Shown piece by piece: positions 42,875 through 50,530 of a stretch of DNA of 64,000 nt (its first letter is position 1; every line of letters starts with the position of its first letter). Origin of the DNA: VXOZ01 sp965220045 (lineage in GTDB: Bacteria; Chloroflexota; UBA11872; VXOZ01). The notes under the pieces were generated by a model that saw only the letters and a list, made by a program, of their open reading frames with translations, searched no databases and was not told where the DNA came from. The translations under genes were made by a program, and so were the position numbers. The stretch covers positions 2,604,001 to 2,668,000 of the forward strand of contig OZ244803.1 of the NCBI GenBank assembly GCA_965220045.1, in the 5' to 3' direction.

Positions 42875-43464
42875 TGGAGGCAGCGCCGACGGATACACCG
42901 CCTGCGGCCCGCGAGGAAAGTGAAACGGCTGCCCAACCGCCTGTGACTCCCGCGCTGCGTATCGGCATTGGCTATGACGTTCACCGGCTCGCACCCGATT
43001 GTCCCCTCGTCATCGGCGGCGTGCGCGTGCCCCATGGGCAGGGTCTTGCCGGTCACTCCGACGCCGACGTCTTGGTGCACGCCATCATCGATGCCCTGCT
43101 TGGCGCCGCGGGTTTGCCCGACATCGGACGGCAGTTTCCGGCAGACGATCCGCAATACGAGGGTGCAAATAGCTTGCAATTGTTGGACAATGTGCTTAAG
43201 CTACTGGCTGAAAGGCAATGGCGCATCGTCAACGTAGATAGTACAGTCTTGGCGCAAACACCCAAGCTCGCGAGCTTCATGCCGGAGATGCAAGCTACCA
43301 TTGCTCGTTCGCTGGGGGTAGAAACCGTGAATGTAGGCATTAAAGCAACCACGACCGAAGGACTGGACGCCATCGGCGCCGGTCGCGGCATCGCGGCGCA
43401 CGCCGTGGCGCTGCTCATGCACGATCCCTCGCTGCAAGACTGCGCGTGTATTCCGCCCCGGTAG
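42874..43464 (+). CDS. ispF: 2-C-methyl-D-erythritol 2,4-cyclodiphosphate synthase
   Basis: Cyclises CDP-ME2P in the MEP pathway. 196 residues from the ATG overlapping the ispD stop. An N-terminal stretch of about 28 Pro/Glu/Ala-rich residues precedes the conserved RIGIGYDVHRLAPDCPLVIGG (zinc ligands in DVH). HSDADVLVHAIIDALLGAAGLPDIG and IKATTTEGLDAIGAGRGIAA are intact. The family is usually about 160 residues, so the extra N-terminal segment is unusual but not unique. Confidence 0.97.
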   Translation: MEAAPTDTPPAAREESETAAQPPVTPALRIGIGYDVHRLAPDCPLVIGGVRVPHGQGLAGHSDADVLVHAIIDALLGAAGLPDIGRQFPADDPQYEGANSLQLLDNVLKLLAERQWRIVNVDSTVLAQTPKLASFMPEMQATIARSLGVETVNVGIKATTTEGLDAIGAGRGIAAHAVALLMHDPSLQDCACIPPR

Positions 43465-43554
43465 GGGCCCCGGCGATTGCGCGCAGGCTGTCCGCCGCAA
43501 GAGCGCAATCCAACGACTACTCATGCGCAGTATTGAGACGAGGGAAGTTTCGCT

Positions 43555-44244
43555 ATGAGCATTCTCCGCACGCTGCGGCAGGACATTCGCGTAACGCTTG
43601 AGCGTGATCCCGCCGCACGCAACGTAATTGAAATCATCTTGGCCTATCCGGGCGTGCACGCCATCTGGTTCTATCGCCTTACCCACACGCTGTGGCAACT
43701 GGACGTGCCGGTCGTGCCGCGCGTTCTCTCCCATTTCGCCCGCTTTCTCACCGGCATCGAGATCCATCCCGGGGCAAAGCTCGGCCCCGGTCTCTTCATC
43801 GACCACGGCATGGGCGTGGTCATCGGTGAGACCGCGGAAATCGGCAGAGACGTAACACTGTACCAAGGCGTTACCCTGGGCGCGCAGACGCTCCATACGG
43901 GCAAGCGCCATCCCACCTTGGGGGACAACGTCATCGTGGGCGCGGGCGCGAAGATTCTGGGTCCGGTAACTGTGGGAGAAGAATGCGTGATAGGCGCCGG
44001 GGCGGTCGTCCTGAACGACGTGCCGGCCCACGCGACTGTGGTCGGCGTACCCGGGCACGTGGTGGCCATGCGCGACCCGCACACCGGCGAAAGCGCGCGC
44101 GTGGTGCAGCCGGATCCCATGGCGGAGGCGCTCTACGCCTTGCAGAAACGTGTCGTGGACTTGGAGACGCGGCTGGCGCGCTTCGAGAATGGCGGAGCGC
44201 CGGCAGAGCACGAGGAGACGCTGGAGCGATGCCGTGACGCTTAG
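43555..44244 (+). CDS. cysE: Serine O-acetyltransferase
   Basis: First step of cysteine synthesis (serine plus acetyl-CoA to O-acetylserine). 229 residues: N-terminal helical domain with AYPGVHAIWFYRLTHTLW, then the hexapeptide left-handed beta-helix with HPGAKLGPGLFIDHGMGVVIGE, TLGDNVIVGAGAKILGPV and the catalytic His. A C-terminal helical tail (about 185-229) is longer than in E. coli CysE. The 3' end overlaps cysS by 11 bases, linking cysteine synthesis with its charging onto tRNA. tRNA-Cys lies about 10 kb upstream. Confidence 0.95.
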   Translation: MSILRTLRQDIRVTLERDPAARNVIEIILAYPGVHAIWFYRLTHTLWQLDVPVVPRVLSHFARFLTGIEIHPGAKLGPGLFIDHGMGVVIGETAEIGRDVTLYQGVTLGAQTLHTGKRHPTLGDNVIVGAGAKILGPVTVGEECVIGAGAVVLNDVPAHATVVGVPGHVVAMRDPHTGESARVVQPDPMAEALYALQKRVVDLETRLARFENGGAPAEHEETLERCRDA

Positions 44245-45649
44245 CATATCCAACACACTTGGCGGCCAGCGAGAGCCGTTCACGCCCCTCGACGGCAAGA
44301 ACGTCAAGATGTACGTCTGCGGCATGACGCCAAAGCGCGAACCGCACATCGGTCATGCGCGACTCTTCGTGGCGATGGACATGATCCGGCGCTACCTGAC
44401 GTATCAGGGCTTTGAAGTCCAGCACGTGCAGAACATCACCGACGTTGACGATAAGATCATCGCGGCGGCGGAACGCGAGGGCGTGACGCCGGACGAAGTC
44501 GCGCAGATGTATACGGACGCCTACGATGCGGTGATGGGCAATCTCAACGTCCTGCGGGCGCACACGTTTCCCAAGGTCACAGAGACCTTGCCCCAGATCA
44601 TTGCCATGATCGAGGGTCTGATTGAGAAAGGGGCGGCGTACACCGCCGAGGAAGCGGTGTATTTCTCGGTCCCAGGCTTTGCGGCGTACGGCGCGCTCTC
44701 CACGCGCACAGAGGACAGTGGCATTCAAGCGGGCGCTTCCGGGCGGGTAGACGATGAGCCGGGCAAACGCGACCCGCGCGATTTTGCCCTGTGGAAGCCT
44801 GCAAAGCCCGGCGAACCCTGGTGGCAAAGCCCCTGGGGCCAGGGCCGTCCCGGCTGGCACATCGAGTGCAGCACGATGATCTATGAGACGCTCGGCGAAC
44901 AGATCGACATCCACGGCGGCGGCGCAGATCTTATCTTTCCCCACCACGAGAACGAAATTGCGCAGAGCGAGGCGTTTACGGAGAAGAGCCCTTTCACCAA
45001 GTACTGGCTCCATACCGGTCTGCTGACGATCAACGGCCAGAAGATGGCGCATTCACTCGGCAACTTCATCACAATCGAAGACATTCTTGAAGAATACAGC
45101 GGGCCGGTGCTGCGGCTCTACCTGCTCTCCGTGCACTATCGTTCCCCGCTCACCTATTCACCGGACAGTCTCGAACAAGCGCGAGCCGGCATGGCGCGCT
45201 TGACCGGCGCCTTGCGCGTGCAGCCTGGCGGCGGTGACCGTACGGACGCCGCGCTGGCACAGACTACCGCGCAGGCCAGAGCCGGCTTCTTCGGCGCCAT
45301 GGATGGCGACTTCAACTCCGCCGGCGCGCTGGGACAGCTCTACGAACTCGTGCGCGAGATCAACCGCTTGGGGGCTGAAGCGCAGCCATCCACCTTGCAG
45401 AACGCCCAGGAGACGCTGGTGACCCTGGCCGACGTCTTGGGCATCGACCTGCAGGAAGTGCTGGAAGCCGAAATGGCGACCGGCGACGGCGACGCCGCCG
45501 GGTTCATCGATCTGCTTGTGGAGTTGCGGTCCGACCTGCGCAAGGAGAAGCAGTTTGCGCTGGCGGACAAAGTGCGGGACGAACTGGCAGAATTGGGCAT
45601 CGCCCTGGAAGATTCGCCTGAAGGCACGACGTGGCGGAGTAAGTCGTAG
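44234..45649 (+). CDS. cysS: Cysteinyl-tRNA synthetase
   Basis: Class I synthetase of 471 residues. The zinc/cysteine-binding Cys29 in VCGMTPKREPHIGHARLF and the HIGH motif (38-41) are present. So are GWHIECSTMIYE, GGGADLIFPHHENEIAQSE, and the KMSKS loop as GQKMAHSLGN (about 268-277, a variant). A helical anticodon-binding region follows. The GTG at 44234 is used (GGAG 8 bases upstream); an earlier GTG or ATG would lie within cysE. MshC-type ligases share this fold but are shorter, and the family ordering with cysE favours CysS. Confidence 0.95.
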   Translation: MTLSISNTLGGQREPFTPLDGKNVKMYVCGMTPKREPHIGHARLFVAMDMIRRYLTYQGFEVQHVQNITDVDDKIIAAAEREGVTPDEVAQMYTDAYDAVMGNLNVLRAHTFPKVTETLPQIIAMIEGLIEKGAAYTAEEAVYFSVPGFAAYGALSTRTEDSGIQAGASGRVDDEPGKRDPRDFALWKPAKPGEPWWQSPWGQGRPGWHIECSTMIYETLGEQIDIHGGGADLIFPHHENEIAQSEAFTEKSPFTKYWLHTGLLTINGQKMAHSLGNFITIEDILEEYSGPVLRLYLLSVHYRSPLTYSPDSLEQARAGMARLTGALRVQPGGGDRTDAALAQTTAQARAGFFGAMDGDFNSAGALGQLYELVREINRLGAEAQPSTLQNAQETLVTLADVLGIDLQEVLEAEMATGDGDAAGFIDLLVELRSDLRKEKQFALADKVRDELAELGIALEDSPEGTTWRSKS

Positions 45650-45680
45650 CCGGTTCACCGCACCAATCTCGTTCATGAAC

Positions 45681-45708
45681 GTAGGGGCACGGCATGCCGT
45701 GCCCCTAC
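45681..45708. repeat. GTAGGGGCAC palindrome, copy 3 (perfect)
   Basis: Perfect 28-bp palindrome GTAGGGGCACGGCA plus complement. Outer 10-base arms are identical to copies at 15279 and 17041, while the centre is GGCATGCC instead of GATATATC. The centre differs but stays self-complementary. Confidence 0.9.
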
Positions 45709-45790
45709 AACATTTGGCGAAGAGAATTGGGCAATCTTGTTGCAGCAATTAGGTTGCTGCAGCCTAACCGTGGGTTTCCGGCACAAAATC

Positions 45791-45818
45791 GGAGCGGGGG
45801 ACAAGCCCCCGCGCTACA
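45791..45818. repeat. GCGGGGG hairpin repeat, inverse copy
   Basis: The reverse complement of the element at 16916-16944, including the flanking GGAG and GCTACA ends. Confidence 0.8.
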
Positions 45819-45994
45819 CGGGCAGGGCGACATCCGGTTGGCGCAGGTCCTTCGACTGGCTCAGAAAAGGTCAGCAACGTGTACGCAAGGCCTTGGTTTC
45901 TTTGCCTCGCCGGCCACGGGCCGGTTCTGCAACCTCCAAGCTGAGCCAGCAGTGTACAGGCCCCCGCGCTACATACCCAGGCGGCGGGATACTC

Positions 45995-46043
45995 CACCCT
46001 TGCCGTTCGTGCTGAGCTTGTCGAAGTACGAACGGCAAGGGTG
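45995..46043. repeat. TTCGACAAGCTCAG repeat with arms CACCCTTGCCGTTCG
   Basis: Arms CACCCTTGCCGTTCG and CGAACGGCAAGGGTG enclose TGCTGAGCTTGTCGAAGTA. It is the longest-armed copy of this family. Confidence 0.85.
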
Positions 46044-46069
46044 CGAATTGAATAATCTGACCGCCGCGA

Positions 46070-47578
46070 TCAGATTTCTGCCTCTTCCTCGAATATCCCA
46101 GGAATACTATCTCCGAAGCGCTGTGCCTCGTCGTCGTACGTGTCAAAGGGATCGGGCATTTCCAGCACCCGGCCGTGCACGGCGATGGCTTTCCAGTCCA
46201 GCACGTAAGGGATGACGTCCCAGCTATTGTTCGCGGCCACGTCCTGCCAGTCGTCAACGTAATCATAGGCCAGGAAGAAATACCGGCGGTCCCACATGAG
46301 GTTTTCCAGGTTCGAGCGCAGGTCTTGCCAGGGTATGGCCGTATCCGCGCCGGCGGCGGCCAGCGAGCGCAAGACCACGCCGCGCCCGTGGGCGCGGGTA
46401 TCTATCGGCGCTTGCGACTCCGCCGTGTAGACGGCGTCGCCTTCCGCCCAGTAGAGGTGCCGGTGCCGCTTTGCCAGCACGTCGAAGAGACTGATCGACG
46501 GGTCGATCTGGTGGTAAGAAAGGTCGAGTTTGATGAGGTCCGGGTCGGTCCATGCAGTGCCGCTACCGGCATAGCGTTTGATCTGTTCATGTTTCGTAAC
46601 CCAATCCAGGTAGCCGTCGAGCTTTGCCGGGTCCCGCTCAAGTTCGTCCAACACCCATTCCCAGTTCTCCAGGGTCCATTCCGTATCCGCGTCACGTCCG
46701 CTGAAGCGCTGCGCCGCCTCACGGAGATAGTTGCGTTGGACGTCGATGGCGGGGATGTACTGATCGTCCTCCGTGCCCACGGTCCAACGACCGCCGGTCG
46801 TAGCGGCAATGCGGCGCAGGTCGCGCACGGGATCGGCGAGCACAAATTGCGGGCTCCAGCCCTGCTCGAGCAGTTGCGCTACCAAGGCGGTCGTGCCAAT
46901 CTTTAGCGCCGTCGCATATTCAGAACGATTGACGTCGCCGACGATCACGTGCAAACGGCGGAACTGCCGCCCCGCCAGGGGTTCGTCCCGTAGATTGATG
47001 ATCGGCCTGCCGCCAAAGCGCACGCGGTGACTTACGTCTATCGTCACGAATTGGGCCCGCTGGGAGAGCGCAAACGCGGCCGGCGTGTCGTCGCCGCGCG
47101 GCAACAGGCAGCCGGCTCCCGTGTAGATCTGCCGTGTGACGAGAAACGGCAGCATACCGTCTACCAGATTGCTGTCGTAGGGGCTCTGCCGGATACAGTA
47201 GTTTTCGTGGTAGCCGAAGGTGTGGCCGAAGTAGTCGGTATTGTTCTTGACGAAGTACGCCTGCGATGTGAGGTCGGCGGCTTTCACCGCCTGGTTGATG
47301 ATGGTTTCCCCGGCGCGCTCGTGGGCGACGATGTCGGTCAGCGTGCGGCATTCGGCAGTGGCGTGCTCAAGGTGGCCGAGGTCCAGGTACATGCGGCCGC
47401 CATTGAAGAGAAAGCCGCCGTTGCCCGGTACCTCGCCCCATTCGCGCGGGGGCGGGTCGATGAGACCGTGGCGACACCCGCGAAAGATGGCGTCCTTCAC
47501 CAGGAGGGCCGCCCGTACCGGCTGCATATCCCCCACGCAACCGTATTCGATTTCAGTGCCGAACAGTGCGTCTTCCAT
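46070..47578 (-). CDS. pafA: Pup--protein ligase (PafA)
   Basis: Glutamine-synthetase-like enzyme that phosphorylates the C-terminal Glu of Pup and joins it to lysines of target proteins. 502 residues from the ATG at 47578 (an ATG at 47599 adds 7). Catalytic strand FGTEIEYG (6-13), NGGRMYLDLGHLEHATAEC (equivalent of PafA LDxGSHPEYATAE, divergent at HPEY), FVKNNTDYFGHTFGYHENY, RRLHVIVGDVNRSEYATALK and DIQRNYLREAAQRF all fit. It lacks the Dop loop that the neighbouring paralogue has, hence the ligase assignment. It lies 673 bases downstream of pup. Confidence 0.87.
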   Translation of the reverse strand: MEDALFGTEIEYGCVGDMQPVRAALLVKDAIFRGCRHGLIDPPPREWGEVPGNGGFLFNGGRMYLDLGHLEHATAECRTLTDIVAHERAGETIINQAVKAADLTSQAYFVKNNTDYFGHTFGYHENYCIRQSPYDSNLVDGMLPFLVTRQIYTGAGCLLPRGDDTPAAFALSQRAQFVTIDVSHRVRFGGRPIINLRDEPLAGRQFRRLHVIVGDVNRSEYATALKIGTTALVAQLLEQGWSPQFVLADPVRDLRRIAATTGGRWTVGTEDDQYIPAIDVQRNYLREAAQRFSGRDADTEWTLENWEWVLDELERDPAKLDGYLDWVTKHEQIKRYAGSGTAWTDPDLIKLDLSYHQIDPSISLFDVLAKRHRHLYWAEGDAVYTAESQAPIDTRAHGRGVVLRSLAAAGADTAIPWQDLRSNLENLMWDRRYFFLAYDYVDDWQDVAANNSWDVIPYVLDWKAIAVHGRVLEMPDPFDTYDDEAQRFGDSIPGIFEEEAEI

Positions 47579-47758
47579 GCTGCAATTCCAAAGAAGCATG
47601 CGGCTACTACCGCATCCCCTGAATATGATGCCTGCGGACTATCAACACACCTAGCAGTCATTGCCGTGAAAATAGCCAGCGCGCTGTATCGTAGCACGGG
47701 GTAGCCTCGCGTGAGAGACGCCCCGTCGTCAAAGCATGAAAATAGAAAGCCGACCTCC

Positions 47759-47830
47759 GTCATTCCCGCGCGAGCGGGAATCCATCTTCATCGCACGCGT
47801 CCTAGATTCCGGCGAAAACCGGAATGACAT
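47759..47830. repeat. ATTCCCGC/GCGGGAAT hairpin repeats, two adjacent
   Basis: CATTCCCGCGCGAGCGGGAATCC-type stem at about 47761-47782, then ATTCCGGC-GAAAA-CCGGAAT at 47806-47825. Both are relatives of the element at 42010. Confidence 0.7.
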
Positions 47831-48003
47831 TCAGGAAGCCGTCCGCCTTTTGCATTCCCTGAGTGGCATGGCAAGGCCATGGTGACTCCCGCGCAAAGCC
47901 TGCCCTGTACTTGATACGGGGCGGGGACCCCTTCACCCATCCTCTTCGTCCGCAGCAGTACCGTGTCGGGGCAACCCTTGTGGCCGCTCAATCATGCGGA
48001 TCG

Positions 48004-48022
48004 CACAGGTTTCAAACCTGTG
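48004..48022. repeat. CACAGGTTT palindrome
   Basis: Perfect 19-bp palindrome CACAGGTTT-C-AAACCTGTG, related to the CGCAGGTTTG family at 217, 50204 and 50425. Confidence 0.75.
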
Positions 48023-48119
48023 TCTCCCGGATACCTCTCGTGCACAGCAGCGCCTTTCCAGCAGTCCCGCGCAAGCTCGCCCCCGCGCGGGGGCGCGGAA
48101 TCCAGGGTGGGCGTGACGA

Positions 48120-48180
48120 AGATAGATTCCCGCTTTCGCGGGAATGACGGAGTCCGTCGTGCTATTTCAATGGTAATGAC
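48120..48180. repeat. 61-bp repeat with ATTCCCGC hairpin, copy 2
   Basis: Near-identical to 42010-42070: the stem-loop, GACGGAGTC and the tail with TGGTAATGAC are shared. Confidence 0.85.
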
Positions 48181-48251
48181 TGTCAACAAACCGACCGTCG
48201 TTTTTAGCTCCCGCGCGTGGCTCACATGCAGCCATAGACGAAGGGTTTCGG

Positions 48252-48476
48252 CTACTCCCCGCCGGGTTGCGGCGTGGGATCGGGCACCTCACGGATGATG
48301 CGCTTGATCTCTTCGTCCAGGTCGTCAGCTTCGGTCTTGTCCGGCGCTTCCGTCGGCGTCTCCGTGGGCGCCTCGGTACCCGCTACGAACGAACGGTGAG
48401 TGTTTGGGATGGCCTGTACCAACGCTTCACCTGTGCACTTGCCTGCTTGCAGTCTGATCCCAGCATACCACGTCAC
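48252..48476 (-). CDS. pup: Prokaryotic ubiquitin-like protein Pup, ending in Gly-Gly-Glu
   Basis: 74-residue protein starting with GTG at 48476, which overlaps the dop stop codon (GTGA) and has GGAGG 6 bases upstream. The N-terminal half (VTWYAGIRLQAGKCTGEALV) is not a typical Pup sequence. The middle is Thr/Glu/Pro-rich (TEAPTETPTEAPDKTEAD), the C-terminal part has the acidic coiled segment DDLDEEIKRIIREV, and the last residues are PQPGGE. Pup proteins are small, disordered and end in GGQ or GGE; a Glu end needs no deamidation by Dop before ligation. The position between dop and pafA strongly supports the call, though the sequence is divergent. Confidence 0.87.
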   Translation of the reverse strand: MTWYAGIRLQAGKCTGEALVQAIPNTHRSFVAGTEAPTETPTEAPDKTEADDLDEEIKRIIREVPDPTPQPGGE

Positions 48477-49987
48477 GCGCCGCCTCCTTCTTGCACTGCT
48501 TGGTAGAGCTCTGCGACGGTCTGGCACGCATCGACGAGTTGTTGCTGCCTCTCTACCGTCGCCCCTGACAGTTCGGCCAGATTCAGCGTGAAGGGCGTCC
48601 CGTTGTGCTGGAACGTAACGGAGCCCCATTCCATTTCCGTAATGTGTGGCGCGAACTTGGCGAGGCAGGCGGCGCGCACTGTGGCCCGTGTGCCTGCGGG
48701 CGCCGTGGTTTCCGCGCAGTCAATGGCCGCATCCGTCACGACCCGCCGCATCTTTCCGGCGCGAGTCAGCATATGGTAGAGGCTCACGGCAGGATCAACC
48801 ATGTGGTACGCAAGATCGAGCCGCAGCACCGCCGGATCATCCCAGTTGATGGAGTCGTCACCGCTGACCTGGGCAAAGAGCGCGAGTTTTGCTACCCAGT
48901 CCAGCCGGTCGCGTAGCTTTGTTGCGTTCACATCGAGAAGGTCGAGCACAGTATCCCATTCGTCCAGCACCCAATCAGTCTCCTCGTCGCGGTCGCGGTA
49001 GCGTTGCGCTGACTCCCAATACTGGCGCTGGATGTCGATAGCGCGCCTGGACTTGCCGTTAGTCATTTCAAGCGGCTGCTGCATAGCGAGATCGCGCGAG
49101 ACTGTTTTCAATGCCTGCACAGGGTGCCGCAATTCCAGGCGAGGCACGGCCTGCTCTGCAACGAGATCGAGCATCAAGGCGGTAGCGCCAACGCGCAAGG
49201 CCGTGGCGTATTCGGAGCAATTGGCATCGCCGATGATGACGTGCAGACGGCGGTATTTCTGAGGATTCGCGTGCGGTTCGTCCCGTGTATTGAAGATTGG
49301 GCGCTGCGTCGTCGTATTGATGCCAATCTCGGTCTCGAAGAAGTCCGCCCGCTGGCTGATCTGAAAGCCGCCGGAACGGCTCGTCGCCGTCTCGAACGCC
49401 GCCTTGCCCGCGCCCGCGTAGATCTGACGGGTAGCGAAAAAGGGGATACAAGCCGCAATCACGTAATTCAGCGGCACGGCGCGGCTCACCAGGTAATTCT
49501 CGTGGCAGCCGTAGCTCCGCCCGTGATAGTCGGAGTTATTCTTTACCAATTGCACATGCGTCGCCTGCCCGACAGCGGCATTGCGTGCCTGCTGCGCGCG
49601 CAACACAATGCGCTCACCCGCTTTGTCCTGGGCAACGAGGTCATGCAGCGAGAGACACGCGTCGGTGCAGTATTCGGGATGGTTGTGGTCGTTGTAGAAG
49701 CGCGCGCCGTTGGCGAGCACGGTATCGGCGAGGAGGTCTTCCCTGGAGAGATTACGGCTCTTGGCGGTATTGCCGCGAAGGTCGTGGGGGTCGTGGTCCA
49801 GGCGCTTGACCCGTTTGCCGCGCAGGTCGACGCGCGGGTTCTCGGCCGCATAGTCCCACCCGCGGAAGCAGCCGGCCAGCGGCGCGCTGCGCACAAGCAT
49901 CGCTGCCTCATAGGCAAAGTCAACCGTTTGCGGGTCGCTCGCGCAGAGCATGCCGAACTCGGTCTCGATCCCGACGGGGCGATTCAT
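48473..49987 (-). CDS. dop: Depupylase/Pup deamidase (Dop)
   Basis: Paralogue of PafA, 504 residues. VGIETEFGM (5-13), the Dop-loop region between WDYAAENPRVDLRGKRVKRL and LLADTVLANGAR (about 45-91), then NGARFYNDHNHPEYC with the catalytic Asp equivalent, LVAQDKAGERIVL, QLVKNNSDYHGRSYGCHENY, GGFQISQRADFFETEIGIN, FNTRDEPHANPQKYRRLHVI and DIQRQYWESAQRY. Dop removes Pup from proteins and deamidates Pup-Gln; because Pup here ends in Glu, depupylation should be its main task. First gene of the dop-pup unit. Mpa/ARC ATPase and proteasome subunits are not seen. Confidence 0.93.
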   Translation of the reverse strand: MNRPVGIETEFGMLCASDPQTVDFAYEAAMLVRSAPLAGCFRGWDYAAENPRVDLRGKRVKRLDHDPHDLRGNTAKSRNLSREDLLADTVLANGARFYNDHNHPEYCTDACLSLHDLVAQDKAGERIVLRAQQARNAAVGQATHVQLVKNNSDYHGRSYGCHENYLVSRAVPLNYVIAACIPFFATRQIYAGAGKAAFETATSRSGGFQISQRADFFETEIGINTTTQRPIFNTRDEPHANPQKYRRLHVIIGDANCSEYATALRVGATALMLDLVAEQAVPRLELRHPVQALKTVSRDLAMQQPLEMTNGKSRRAIDIQRQYWESAQRYRDRDEETDWVLDEWDTVLDLLDVNATKLRDRLDWVAKLALFAQVSGDDSINWDDPAVLRLDLAYHMVDPAVSLYHMLTRAGKMRRVVTDAAIDCAETTAPAGTRATVRAACLAKFAPHITEMEWGSVTFQHNGTPFTLNLAELSGATVERQQQLVDACQTVAELYQAVQEGGGA

Positions 49988-50203
49988 GGAGGGAGTCCTG
50001 CCTTGGTGATTGTAGCCTCTAGTATAGCAAGCGGCAGGACTATCAGACGCCGAACTGACGTTGCCGCCACGATGTGAGCTGTTTGACTCGCCTCATCATG
50101 AGCGGCTTCTATCAATGGAAGCGCGGGGGGATTGTTCTCAATGCTGTTTCATCAACCACCGTGGCAGCTGACGATGTTGCGGAGCGCCACACTCTTTTGG
50201 TAG

Positions 50204-50222
50204 CGCAGGTTTGCAACCTGCG
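50204..50222. repeat. CGCAGGTTTG palindrome
   Basis: CGCAGGTT-TGC-AACCTGCG; same family and orientation as 217-235. Confidence 0.75.
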
Positions 50223-50424
50223 TCCGCCGGATGGACAGTCCACTTGCGCCCGTCTTCCGGTTACAACAACGTGAGTGAGGTCGCCCTATGCCGCTCATAC
50301 TGCCGGGGAAAAGACCCCTGCGTCACCTTTGGTGCAATAAACCTTAGTGCGCATTTCCTCAGGTATATTGTGCCTTTGCCGGAATGGGAATCGTTCCTGC
50401 ACAATTTGCAGGCATGCATCGGAT

Positions 50425-50442
50425 GCAGGTTACAAACCTGCG
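50425..50442. repeat. CGCAGGTTTG palindrome, inverted copy
   Basis: GCAGGTTACAAACCTGCG followed by CTACCGG, the complement of the flank seen at 211-216 and 50200-50203. Confidence 0.7.
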
Positions 50443-50530
50443 CTACCGGAGAGCGACCATTGCAAGTTTGCGTCCCGGGCCGGTTAACACCCAGGGCTGG
50501 CATGCGCCACTGGGCAAGGGTACACCCCGG

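Larger units (their letters stand above)
45650..46069. other. Intergenic region packed with dispersed palindromes
   Basis: About 420 bases between convergent cysS and pafA. It contains three repeat families in a row: the GTAGGGGCAC palindrome (45681-45708), the GCGGGGGACAAGCCCCCGC hairpin (45791-45818) and the TTCGACAAGCTCAG element (45995-46043). No gene is recognised. Confidence 0.75.
47579..48251. other. Gap between pup and pafA, repeats only
   Basis: In actinobacteria the proteasome genes prcB and prcA often lie near pup. Here about 670 bases carry only repeats: ATTCCCGC-type hairpins (47759-47830, 48120-48180), a GCCCTGTACTTGATACGGGG element near 47902 that resembles 57663-57681, and a CACAGGTTT palindrome (48004-48022). 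No coding frame is supported. Confidence 0.7.
49988..50530. other. Intergenic region between dop and the amidohydrolase gene
   Basis: About 540 bases; it must include the dop promoter. It contains two copies of the CGCAGGTTTG palindrome in opposite orientation (50204-50222 and 50425-50442) about 200 bases apart. No gene is recognised. Confidence 0.6.

Noticed and set aside
43201..44349. Long open frame antisense to ispF and cysE (382 codons)
   Set aside because: Spans two well supported genes on the other strand and has low-complexity composition.
47579..48251. Hidden prcB/prcA proteasome genes between pup and pafA
   Set aside because: No frame of suitable length or proteasome-like N-terminal Thr motif is present; the gap is filled with palindromic repeats.
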